A stretch of DNA of 5,994 nucleotides, taken from assembly GCA_946185305.1 (NCBI GenBank), contig CAMHJE010000150.1, positions 1 through 5,994 of the forward strand, given 5' to 3'. This DNA is from UBA3792 sp946185305. Its GTDB lineage: Bacteria > Bacillota > Clostridia > Christensenellales > CAG-138. Of this stretch, positions 1 through 5,576 are shown piece by piece (positions within the stretch are counted from its first letter, which is position 1; the number at the start of each line of letters is the position of its first letter). The notes below the pieces were generated by a model that saw only the letters and a program-made list of their open reading frames with translations, was not told where the DNA came from and ran no database searches. The position numbers and the translations under genes are program-made.

Positions 1-982
1 AGATCACGCGGCCCTGATGGAACGTCAGCGCGCAGAAATTGCAGCCGCCGAAGCAGCCGCGGCAGGACGTGACCGAAAATTCGACCTCCTGCAAGGCCGG
101 GATCGGCTCCTTATACATCGGATGCGGCAGGCGCGTATAGGGCAGCGCATAGGTGGCGTCCATTTCCTCGGTCGTCAAGGGCATCTGCGGCGGGTTCTGG
201 ATCAGATACCCCTTTTCATGCGGCTGCGCGAGCCGGTGCCCGCGGATCGGGTCCTGCTCCTGAAACTGGATCTGAAACGCCTTCGTATAGGCATCCTTGC
301 TTGCGGCGACCTCGGTATACGACGGCAGCACGAGCGCGTCGGGACACTCAGAAAGCTCGTTCACGCGGAAGCACGTCCCCGGCACGTCGCGGATATCGCG
401 CACGGGAACGCCTGCGTCGAGCGCCTCGGCAAGCGCGACAATGCTGCGCTCCCCCATGCCGTACATCAGTATATCCGCGCCGGAATCGTACAGGATCGAA
501 TGGCGCACCTTGTCGTCCCAGTAATCGTAATGCGCAAAGCGCCGGAGGCTCGCCTCGATGCCGCCGATCAGCACGGGAACGTGCGGGTACGCCTTGCGGC
601 ACATGTTTCCGTACACGATCACCGCGCGGTCGGGGCGGGCGCCGGCCTTGCCGCCGGGCGTATAGGCGTCGTCGGATCTATGGCGCTTGGCGACCGTGTA
701 GTGGTTGACCATCGAGTCGATGTTGCCCGACGAAACGAGGAACCCTAAGCGCGGCTTGCCGAGCGCGCGGAAGGCCTCGACATCGTGCCAGTCCGGCTGT
801 GCCAGAATGCCCACCGTAAAGCCGTGCGCCTGCAGGGTTCTTGCAATGATCGCCGCGCCGAACGACGGATGGTCGATGTAGGCGTCGCCGTTGATATAAA
901 CAAAATCAAGCCCGTCGAAACCGCGGGCTTTCACTTCCGCCGCCGTCATCGGCGGGATGGTGTTGATGGGTTTACGCTTCAT
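1..982 (-). CDS. ygiQ: YgiQ-family (UPF0313) radical SAM protein, N-terminal part, cut by window edge
   Basis: The first 327 codons are visible and the reading frame runs open off the left edge. The start is the ATG at 982-980, giving MKRKPINTIPPMTAAEV; no strong ribosome binding site precedes it, but it overlaps the end of the DivIVA-domain gene by 11 bp, so coupled translation is likely. The N-terminal domain has the typical UPF0313 stretches GDAYIDHPSFG (about residues 32-42), LIGGIEASLRR (138-148) and YDYWDDKVRHSILYDSGAD (152-170). The radical SAM cluster motif C-x3-C-x2-C is at C310, C314 and C317 (CFGGCNFC), the ligands expected for a [4Fe-4S] centre that cleaves S-adenosylmethionine. 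Family members are usually about 600 residues, so roughly half is missing. The substrate of the family is not firmly known and I do not assign one. Family assignment is confident. Confidence 0.95.
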   Translation of the reverse strand, partial: MKRKPINTIPPMTAAEVKARGFDGLDFVYINGDAYIDHPSFGAAIIARTLQAHGFTVGILAQPDWHDVEAFRALGKPRLGFLVSSGNIDSMVNHYTVAKRHRSDDAYTPGGKAGARPDRAVIVYGNMCRKAYPHVPVLIGGIEASLRRFAHYDYWDDKVRHSILYDSGADILMYGMGERSIVALAEALDAGVPVRDIRDVPGTCFRVNELSECPDALVLPSYTEVAASKDAYTKAFQIQFQEQDPIRGHRLAQPHEKGYLIQNPPQMPLTTEEMDATYALPYTRLPHPMYKEPIPALQEVEFSVTSCRGCFGGCNFCALTFHQGRVI

Positions 983-1658
983 GGGCGTTGTCGTCCGGCA
1001 GCGGGGCAACGGGCTCGTCCTCGCGCTTTTCGTCCGGTTCAGCCGCCGGTTCTTCCGGTTCCGTCTCCGGCTCGTCCGGCGTTTCGGCTGCTTCGGCTTC
1101 CGGCGTTTCGGATGCAGGCGTTTCGACCGGCTCAGCGGGTTCCGCGTCAATCGTTTCGGACGCAGGCGTTTCGACCGGTTCGGCGGGTTCCGCGTCAATC
1201 GTTTCGGACGCAGGCGTTTCGACCGGTTCGACCGGTTTTTCCGGTGCCTGTTCGGGTTCCTCGACCGGATCGGGCGAGGGCATTTTGGGCTCCGCGGCGT
1301 GCGGCTTGGGCTTTTTCACCTTGAGGCTGCCGGTTTCGCGGTTCGGCGCGGCCTTAGCCTTGGCCTTCGGCTCGGCCTTGCGCAGGGCTTCCTCGGCAAG
1401 ACGCATCCGGCCGGTGCGGCTGAGAAGCTGCTTGCGGGCGGCGGGCGCGACAAACGGATCCCCCTCCGGCTCGGGATGGCGGCGCTGCTGCAGCTGCCCG
1501 ACGAGGTATTCGATCGTCGTAGCCATTTCCAGCCGTTCCTGCTCCATCTGCCGCATCTGGAGGATCAGCTCGTCCAAAAACGAATCGACCTCTTCGCAGT
1601 CGTACCCGTAGAGGGCCTTATGAAATTCCTTCTGCGCGATGTTCTCCGCTTTGATCAT
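972..1658 (-). CDS. DivIVA-domain protein with repetitive acidic Pro/Glu/Ala tail
   Basis: A 228-residue protein. Residues 1-60 match the DivIVA N-terminal domain: MIKAENIAQKEFHKALYGYD, then EVDSFLDELI, then a short predicted coiled coil to about residue 58. In DivIVA/GpsB proteins this part binds membrane and senses curvature at septa and poles. The basic residue usually found before GYD is Tyr here (LYGYD), which may weaken or change membrane contact. The coiled coil is short. Residues 91-120 are Lys-rich, and the rest (about 121-228) is low-complexity acidic sequence with tandem copies of EPVETPASETIDAEPA at about 143-185. The start is set by GGGAGGGGG at 1669-1677, 10 bp before the ATG; sepF ends 27 bp upstream. 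Position after sepF supports a division or polar-growth role. It could be a true DivIVA or a diverged paralogue, so no symbol is given. Confidence 0.9.
   Translation of the reverse strand: MIKAENIAQKEFHKALYGYDCEEVDSFLDELILQMRQMEQERLEMATTIEYLVGQLQQRRHPEPEGDPFVAPAARKQLLSRTGRMRLAEEALRKAEPKAKAKAAPNRETGSLKVKKPKPHAAEPKMPSPDPVEEPEQAPEKPVEPVETPASETIDAEPAEPVETPASETIDAEPAEPVETPASETPEAEAAETPDEPETEPEEPAAEPDEKREDEPVAPLPDDNAHEA
1105..1230 (-). repeat. 48-bp tandem repeat, about 2.6 copies, inside the DivIVA-domain gene
   Basis: Two full 48-bp units lie at 1105-1152 and 1153-1200, differing at only three positions, followed by a partial third unit at 1201-1230. The unit length is a multiple of three and encodes the 16-residue repeat EPVETPASETIDAEPA. 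Near-identity at the DNA level, including silent positions, indicates recent duplication. Copy-number change would lengthen or shorten the tail without a frameshift. Confidence 0.92.
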
Positions 1659-1668
1659 GGGAAACCGT

Positions 1669-1677
1669 CCCCCTCCC
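1669..1677 (-). promoter_or_regulatory. Ribosome binding site of the DivIVA-domain gene
   Basis: The minus strand reads GGGAGGGGG, 10 bases before the ATG at 1658, in the 27-bp gap after the sepF stop codon. It fixes the start choice for the DivIVA-domain gene. Confidence 0.75.
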
Positions 1678-1685
1678 GGCGCGGC

Positions 1686-2141
1686 TTACAGATCGGTATA
1701 TCCGGCGTCGCTGTTGTCCTGCACGTCGCAGTTCTGCGGCGCAACGAGGAAAATCCCGCGGGAAATCTTGCTGATCGTACCGTCGAGCGCATAGACCGCG
1801 CCCAGCAAAAAGTCGAGCACGCGCTGCGCGGTGGCGCCGTCGAGCTCTTCCATATTGACGATGATCGGACGGTGGCCCTTGAGGTTGTCCGCGATCTGCT
1901 GCGCGTCGTCGTAGGAGACGGGATGGTACACGACCATCTTCATGTCGGCCATGTCCTCCGGGCGGCGGGCTTCGCTGCCGGTGGCGGGACGGGTCGCGTC
2001 ACGGCGGGGCTGCGGCTTGCGGGCGGACGCGGCGGAAGCGGCCTTTGCGGGCTTCTTCTCCTCTGCCTCGTCCTCTTCGAGGATTTCTTCTTCCTCGTCC
2101 GTGTCCTCAAGACCGATCAGGCTTAAAAATTTATTCAACAT
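1686..2141 (-). CDS. sepF: Cell division protein SepF
   Basis: A 151-residue protein, about the usual SepF length. The N-terminus MLNKFLSLIGLED fits the short amphipathic membrane-targeting helix of SepF. Residues 15-66 form an acidic then basic Ala/Pro/Arg linker. The globular SepF domain follows at about 68-140 (VVYHPVSYDDAQQIADNL, RPIIVNMEELD, RVLDFLLGAVYALDG, GIFLVAP). The conserved Gly in the FLLGAVYAL helix is at the position tied to dimer contacts in characterised SepF. In Bacillus and relatives SepF bundles FtsZ filaments and ties them to the membrane at the division site. The ATG lies inside the last codons of yggS (7-bp overlap), with AGGGAGG 9 bp upstream. A short tail (QDNSDAGYTDL) follows the domain. 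The assignment is secure. Confidence 0.97.
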   Translation of the reverse strand: MLNKFLSLIGLEDTDEEEEILEEDEAEEKKPAKAASAASARKPQPRRDATRPATGSEARRPEDMADMKMVVYHPVSYDDAQQIADNLKGHRPIIVNMEELDGATAQRVLDFLLGAVYALDGTISKISRGIFLVAPQNCDVQDNSDAGYTDL

Positions 2142-2842
2142 ACCTTCGTTCCTCCCTGTTGGCTTCGTGCGCCGAAGATCGCCGTGCCGACGCGCACCAG
2201 CGTCGCACCCTCCTCGATCGCAACCGGATAATCGTGGCTCATGCCCATGGACAGCGTATCGACCGACCGGAACCGCTGCTTTGCCGCTTCAAAGAGGCCG
2301 CGCATCGTCCGAAAATACGGACGCGTGCTTTCCGGCTCCCCGGCGGGCGGGACGCACATCAGCCCGCAAAGCCGTACATGCGGGCAGGCGGAAACCTCGT
2401 CATAGAACGCGTCGAGCTCGTCCGGGGCGATCCCGCCCTTTTGCGGTTCGTTTCCGATATTGACCTGCACCAGTATGTTTTGCGTGACGTTCATCCTTGC
2501 CGCGCGGCTTTCCACAGCCGTCAGAAGCGGGCTTCGATCCACCGACTGAATCATGTCGGCATCGCCACAGATGTATTTTACTTTGTTCGTTTGCAATTGT
2601 CCAATGAAATGGGCCTCTAAATTGCGTTGTTTATAAAAAGTTAACTTTTCGGAGAACTCCTGCGCCCGGTTTTCCCCGATCAGCGTGATCCCGGCGTCGG
2701 CGGCCTCAGCGATCCTTGCGATCTCGACAAACTTTGTCACCGCCATCAGGCGCACATCCATAGGCCCTCGCCCGGCCCTTTGCAGGCTTTGGGCGATCTG
2801 CTCGCGCACGGCGTCGATCCTTTCGGCAATGCTTGGCTCCAT
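2135..2842 (-). CDS. yggS: YggS/PLPBP family pyridoxal-phosphate homeostasis protein
   Basis: A 235-residue protein from the ATG at 2842. A TTG three bases upstream could add one Met, but ATG is preferred: it forms a TGATG junction with the preceding gene and has AGGAGG 10 bp upstream. The fold is the alanine-racemase-like single-domain barrel. K37 in AVTKF is the expected Schiff-base lysine; other family motifs are GENRAQE (56-62), HFIGQLQTNK (78-87), SMGMSHD (198-204) and VRVGTAIFG (216-224), the last two forming the phosphate-binding side. Family members bind PLP and keep B6 vitamer and amino-acid balance without known catalysis. The gene commonly sits next to sepF in Gram-positive bacteria, as here. 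Codons at about 65-91 are strikingly AT-rich compared with the rest of the gene. Confidence 0.97.
   Translation of the reverse strand: MEPSIAERIDAVREQIAQSLQRAGRGPMDVRLMAVTKFVEIARIAEAADAGITLIGENRAQEFSEKLTFYKQRNLEAHFIGQLQTNKVKYICGDADMIQSVDRSPLLTAVESRAARMNVTQNILVQVNIGNEPQKGGIAPDELDAFYDEVSACPHVRLCGLMCVPPAGEPESTRPYFRTMRGLFEAAKQRFRSVDTLSMGMSHDYPVAIEEGATLVRVGTAIFGARSQQGGTKVC
2151..2157 (-). promoter_or_regulatory. Ribosome binding site of sepF inside the end of yggS
   Basis: The minus strand reads AGGGAGG within the last codons of yggS, 9 bases before the sepF ATG at 2141. With the 7-bp gene overlap this suggests re-initiation or coupled translation of sepF. Confidence 0.75.
2575..2603 (-). promoter_or_regulatory. 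Candidate internal promoter within yggS, driving sepF and downstream genes
   Basis: On the minus strand TGGACA (2603-2598, five of six to TTGACA) is followed after exactly 17 bp by TAAAAT (2580-2575, five of six to TATAAT). It lies in the AT-rich patch of yggS and points towards sepF, whose start is about 430 bp downstream. The boxes are seen directly; promoter activity is inferred. AT-rich sequence raises the odds of a chance match, and the overlapping residues are conserved in the protein family. Confidence 0.4.
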
Positions 2843-4065
2843 CAATCGTCGTCCTCCTCAATCGGCATACGATACCTTAGGCCCGCAAACAGCGTCAGCT
2901 TTTCATCACGCGCGGCGATGATCGCGTCCTCGCCGTCCGAGCCCGCAATGTAGACCGCTATCGGCGTATAGCCGTAATCCGACTTGATCGTGACATACGG
3001 CACGCCGTTGGAATACTCGATGTATTCGACCGGCACGTAAAGGCCCGTCGCGGTGTTCTGGATCTGAATCTCGACCACGCGCGCGTCAAGAAGCGGGCGC
3101 ACGTCGGCATTGACCTGCATGACGTAGAGAATACCGTTGGCCGAGTCCTTTTCGGAAATGACCGTGCCCATGAACGCGCCGTCGATGCCCTTGATCGTGA
3201 ACGGGTACGTCTGCCCCTGCATGACGCGCTTCGAGCGGTCCGTGGCCGTCGTGGTGCTCGCCACGAACGCGACGTAGAACGTGCTGCGGTCGGTCACGAT
3301 GCGGTAGGAGAAGTTCTCGTCCGGCACCTCCTGCGAGGTCGAGGACAGCACGCGCCGCACCTGCGACGCGGTCAGCTGCCGCACGTCCTTCAACGGCTCC
3401 TCGTTCTGGTCGGTGTAGAAGCTGATATAGCCGTTATAGCCGGAGGTCAGCCGCGTCGCCATCGTCGTTTCAAACGCGTTGTACTGCGCGTCGAGCGCGG
3501 CGATCTCGCCCTCCAGGGTCGAAGCGGCGGGCAGCTGCTGCAGCATCGCGTTGCGCCGGCGCTGCAACAGCGACAGCAGTTCGGTTTCCAGTTCGCTGTA
3601 AGCTGCGTCGGATTCCCCGTGCGAGGCGGCGCGCATCCGCTGGCCGAGGTACGCGATCTCCTCGTTCAGCGCGCGCACATCCGCCGGGATCGAACCGACG
3701 CCGAGCGTTTTGAGCTGATCCTCCATGCGGGTATACAGCTCGGCCTCGCGCGCGCAGATCGTGCTCAGCGCGGCCTCATAGCCATACGGGTAAAGAACGG
3801 CGATCTCGTCGCCCTCCTGCACATACGCCCCGCTTGGGCACACGATCTTGGCGTCGCTCGCGGTTTCGGTGATCGACTGCTCGGTGCGGATCACGACCGC
3901 GCTCGTTTCGATCTCGGAATACAGCGACTTGATCGACATGCGCCGCACATGACCCGTCATATTCTGGAGCAGCAGCACAAGGCCGACCACGCCGCCCGCC
4001 ACCACAACGACGGCGAGCAGCACGATCCAGTAGAACCGCCGCCCGATTTTCACACTCCGTTCCAT
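2842..4065 (-). CDS. HlyD-like membrane-anchored adaptor-type protein
   Basis: A 407-residue protein. A basic N-terminus (MERSVKIGRR) precedes one hydrophobic segment at about 12-33, suggesting a single-pass anchor with the rest outside the membrane. Residues about 52-92 look like the first half of a biotinyl/lipoyl-like domain (ETSAVVIRTEQ, PSGAYVQEGDEIAVLYPYG). Residues about 97-200 are helical and rich in Glu, Leu and Gln, fitting a coiled-coil hairpin. SGYNGYISFYTDQNEE (208-223) looks like the second lipoyl half. Beta-rich sequence follows (256-400), and the tail is acidic (EEDDD). This is the order of membrane-fusion adaptors, but no ABC, RND or MFS transporter gene is visible nearby. 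The start has GAGG-type sequence at 4072-4076 and lies 19 bp after the peptidase gene. Placement directly before yggS-sepF suggests an envelope or division role, which is inference. Family assignment is by architecture, so moderately sure. Confidence 0.8.
   Translation of the reverse strand: MERSVKIGRRFYWIVLLAVVVVAGGVVGLVLLLQNMTGHVRRMSIKSLYSEIETSAVVIRTEQSITETASDAKIVCPSGAYVQEGDEIAVLYPYGYEAALSTICAREAELYTRMEDQLKTLGVGSIPADVRALNEEIAYLGQRMRAASHGESDAAYSELETELLSLLQRRRNAMLQQLPAASTLEGEIAALDAQYNAFETTMATRLTSGYNGYISFYTDQNEEPLKDVRQLTASQVRRVLSSTSQEVPDENFSYRIVTDRSTFYVAFVASTTTATDRSKRVMQGQTYPFTIKGIDGAFMGTVISEKDSANGILYVMQVNADVRPLLDARVVEIQIQNTATGLYVPVEYIEYSNGVPYVTIKSDYGYTPIAVYIAGSDGEDAIIAARDEKLTLFAGLRYRMPIEEDDD
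2853..2858 (-). promoter_or_regulatory. Ribosome binding site of yggS
   Basis: A perfect AGGAGG on the minus strand, inside the last codons of the HlyD-like gene, 10 bases before the ATG at 2842. The stop TGA (2844-2842) and the ATG share one base. Confidence 0.8.
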
Positions 4066-4084
4066 TGCCCTACCTCATCCGGCA

Positions 4085-5377
4085 TTATGCGCCGTGCTTG
4101 GCGTACCAATCCCGCACCTGCGTTTCAAGCGCCCTGCCGAGCGCCTTTTCCCCTTTGCCGAGCCGCCCGACCGCCGCAAGCGTCATGTGCGGCGCGGCGA
4201 ACACGTGCGGGATCATGGCGTTCACGTCCTCGATGGACACCGCCTCGATCCGGCGCAGCGTCTTTTCCATGTCGTATTCCTCGCCCATCAGAAGCGCGCT
4301 CTTGCCGATGGCGTTCATGTGCGCGGACGCGGATTCCATGCCGAGCACATAGCTGCCCTTGAGCTGCTGCTTGCAGCGCGCAAACTCCTCCTCGGTCACG
4401 CCGTTTTCCAACAGATCATCCAGCTCCGAAAGCATCAGCCGCAGGGCTTCCTTGGCCTGCTTTGCCGTGCTGCCCACATACAGGCACAGCGCGCCCGCGC
4501 CGCGGTAGGTCATCGGATAGGAATAGACCGAATAGCAAAGGCCGCGCTGCTCGCGCAGCTTTTGGAACAGCCGCGAGCTCATGCTCCCGCCGAGGATGTT
4601 GGACAGCACCGACAGCGCAAACGATTCCTTCGACGCCAGCGGCGCGCCCGGAAACATCAGCACCGTGTTGATCTGCTCGACGTCCTTCTCGGTCAGCGAC
4701 ACCGAAAGCCCGGTCTGCGTTTCATGAACGGGCACCTGACGGCGTTCGCCGTGCGGGGCGCAGCCAAAGCGCGCTTCGAGCTCGCCCAGCAGCGCGGCCT
4801 CGTCAAACTTGCCCGCCGCCGCGATCACGATGTTTTCGGCGGTGTAGTGCGTGTGCATGTAGGCGCGAAGATCGTCCGAGAACATCGCGGACACCGTGTC
4901 CTCCGTGCCGAGGATCTCGCGCTCCAGCGCCGTGCCCGCAAAGAAGGCTTCGCTTGCCTTGTCGAACACCAGATCCTCCGGGCTGTCCTGCGTCATGGCG
5001 ATCTCCTCTAAGACCACGCCCTTTTCACGCGCAAGCTCCTCCGGATCGAGCGTATTGTGCAGCACAAGGTCGGACAGGATATCGACGCAAAGCGGCATGT
5101 CCTCGTCGAGCGCCTTGACGTGGAAGCAGGTACATTCCTTGGCCGTAAACGCGTTGAGGTTCGCGCCGATGGCGTCCATCTCCATCGCAATATCGGTTGC
5201 GCTGCGGCGTTCGGTGCCCTTGAACACCATGTGCTCGATGAAGTGCGACACGCCGGAGGTCGTCCCGTTTTCAAAGACGGAGCCCGCGTTCACCCATACG
5301 CCGAGCGAGATCGAATGCAGATGCGGCATCGGCTCCAAAGCCACGCGTATGCCGCAGGATAATTGTCGAAGGGTCAT
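4085..5377 (-). CDS. M16-family zinc peptidase (MlpA/YmxG-like, mitochondrial-processing-peptidase type)
   Basis: A 430-residue protein, the usual length for single-subunit bacterial M16B peptidases. The inverted zinc motif HxxEH is intact as HFIEH at 45-49: H45 and H49 bind zinc and E48 is catalytic; the third ligand is the Glu in VVLEEIAM (E124/E125), about 76 residues later. NAFTAKE (75-81) is also typical. The C-terminal half carries the second family signature SSRLFQKLREQRGLCYSV (267-284). No signal peptide or membrane segment is seen, so it is probably cytoplasmic. The ATG at 5377 has AAAGGAGA just upstream. Location directly after pnp matches the common Bacillota arrangement, where this peptidase gene follows pnp. 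Its natural substrate is unknown. It opens the operon leading to yggS and sepF. Confidence 0.96.
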   Translation of the reverse strand: MTLRQLSCGIRVALEPMPHLHSISLGVWVNAGSVFENGTTSGVSHFIEHMVFKGTERRSATDIAMEMDAIGANLNAFTAKECTCFHVKALDEDMPLCVDILSDLVLHNTLDPEELAREKGVVLEEIAMTQDSPEDLVFDKASEAFFAGTALEREILGTEDTVSAMFSDDLRAYMHTHYTAENIVIAAAGKFDEAALLGELEARFGCAPHGERRQVPVHETQTGLSVSLTEKDVEQINTVLMFPGAPLASKESFALSVLSNILGGSMSSRLFQKLREQRGLCYSVYSYPMTYRGAGALCLYVGSTAKQAKEALRLMLSELDDLLENGVTEEEFARCKQQLKGSYVLGMESASAHMNAIGKSALLMGEEYDMEKTLRRIEAVSIEDVNAMIPHVFAAPHMTLAAVGRLGKGEKALGRALETQVRDWYAKHGA

Positions 5378-5381
5378 AGAG

Positions 5382-5389
5382 TCTCCTTT
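5382..5389 (-). promoter_or_regulatory. Ribosome binding site of the M16 peptidase gene
   Basis: The minus strand reads AAAGGAGA shortly before the ATG at 5377. It is the strongest ribosome binding site in the window and lies about 25 bases downstream of the last hairpin of the array. Confidence 0.85.
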
Positions 5390-5413
5390 GTTGGTGTTTT
5401 ACCCCGAAAGTAT

Positions 5414-5545
5414 TGCGGCACAGCCGTAGTTATATTCGCGCCGATGGCGCGAGTGATATTGCTCCGCAGTTATATTGCGCCAATGGCGCAACGATATTCG
5501 GCATCCAAGGATGCGAGTTTACGTGGATTCTCCTTACGGAGAATC
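5414..5545. repeat. Hairpin-repeat array, left half (six hairpins)
   Basis: Six small inverted repeats in a row. Stems on the plus strand are TGCGGC/GCCGTA (5414-5428, one G-T pair), CGCGCC/GGCGCG (5437-5451), a degenerate TGC/GCA (5460-5468), TTGCGCC/GGCGCAA (5475-5491), GCATCC/GGATGC (5501-5514) and GATTCTCC/GGAGAATC (5526-5545). Linkers on the plus strand are AGTTATATT, AGTGATATT, AGTTATATT and AACGATATT, and a weaker AGTTTACGT before the last hairpin. The linkers are reverse complements of those in the right half. If the candidate promoter at 5551-5556 is used, this half lies in the 5' leader of the peptidase operon. Confidence 0.85.
5526..5545 (-). other. Stem-loop with GTAA loop next to the putative transcription start
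   Basis: An 8-bp perfect stem (GATTCTCC/GGAGAATC) closes a four-base loop. On the minus strand the loop reads GTAA, a GNRA-type tetraloop as RNA. It begins 5-6 bp downstream of the TATAAT at 5556-5551, so an RNA started there would begin at or within this stem. It may be the outermost member of the left array or an independent 5' stabilising hairpin. Confidence 0.6.
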
Positions 5546-5550
5546 ATTTT

Positions 5551-5556
5551 ATTATA
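5551..5556 (-). promoter_or_regulatory. Candidate -10 box of the M16-yggS-sepF operon promoter
   Basis: The minus strand reads a perfect TATAAT in the only AT-rich part of the intergenic region, between the two array halves and downstream of the pnp terminator. At 16-18 bp spacing the -35 region (GCAGTG/CAGTGG) is a poor match to TTGACA, so the promoter may be weak, activator-dependent or misplaced. Transcription would start near 5543-5546, leaving a leader of about 165 bases. Confidence 0.45.
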
Positions 5557-5576
5557 GGGCAAAACCCGTCATCCAC

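Noticed and set aside
17..748. Plus-strand frame of 243 codons over the ygiQ region
   Set aside because: The minus strand encodes an unmistakable UPF0313/radical SAM protein with an intact CxxxCxxC motif. The plus-strand product is Arg/Ala-rich and unrecognisable.
988..1611. Ser/Gly-rich plus-strand frame resembling a repetitive surface protein
   Set aside because: It is the antisense shadow of the Pro/Glu/Ala tail repeats of the DivIVA-domain protein. The minus-strand product has a real domain and a good ribosome binding site.
957..2126. Long plus-strand frame antisense to the DivIVA-domain gene and sepF
   Set aside because: The translation is Arg/Phe/Gly-rich low-complexity sequence mirroring the 48-bp repeats and GC-rich codons of the real minus-strand genes, whose products are clear family members.
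2843..2845. TTG start for YggS one codon upstream of the ATG
   Set aside because: It gives a Met-Met start with a rarer codon. The ATG at 2842 has good spacing to AGGAGG and a classic TGATG junction.
4094..5011. Plus-strand frame of 305 codons over the M16 gene
   Set aside because: It is an Arg/His/Ala-rich shadow of the peptidase gene. The minus strand carries the intact HxxEH and C-terminal M16 signatures.
5378..5576. Riboswitch or T-box leader before the M16 gene
   Set aside because: The structures present are the short repeated hairpins. I see no T-box motif, no known aptamer core and no terminator before the ribosome binding site.
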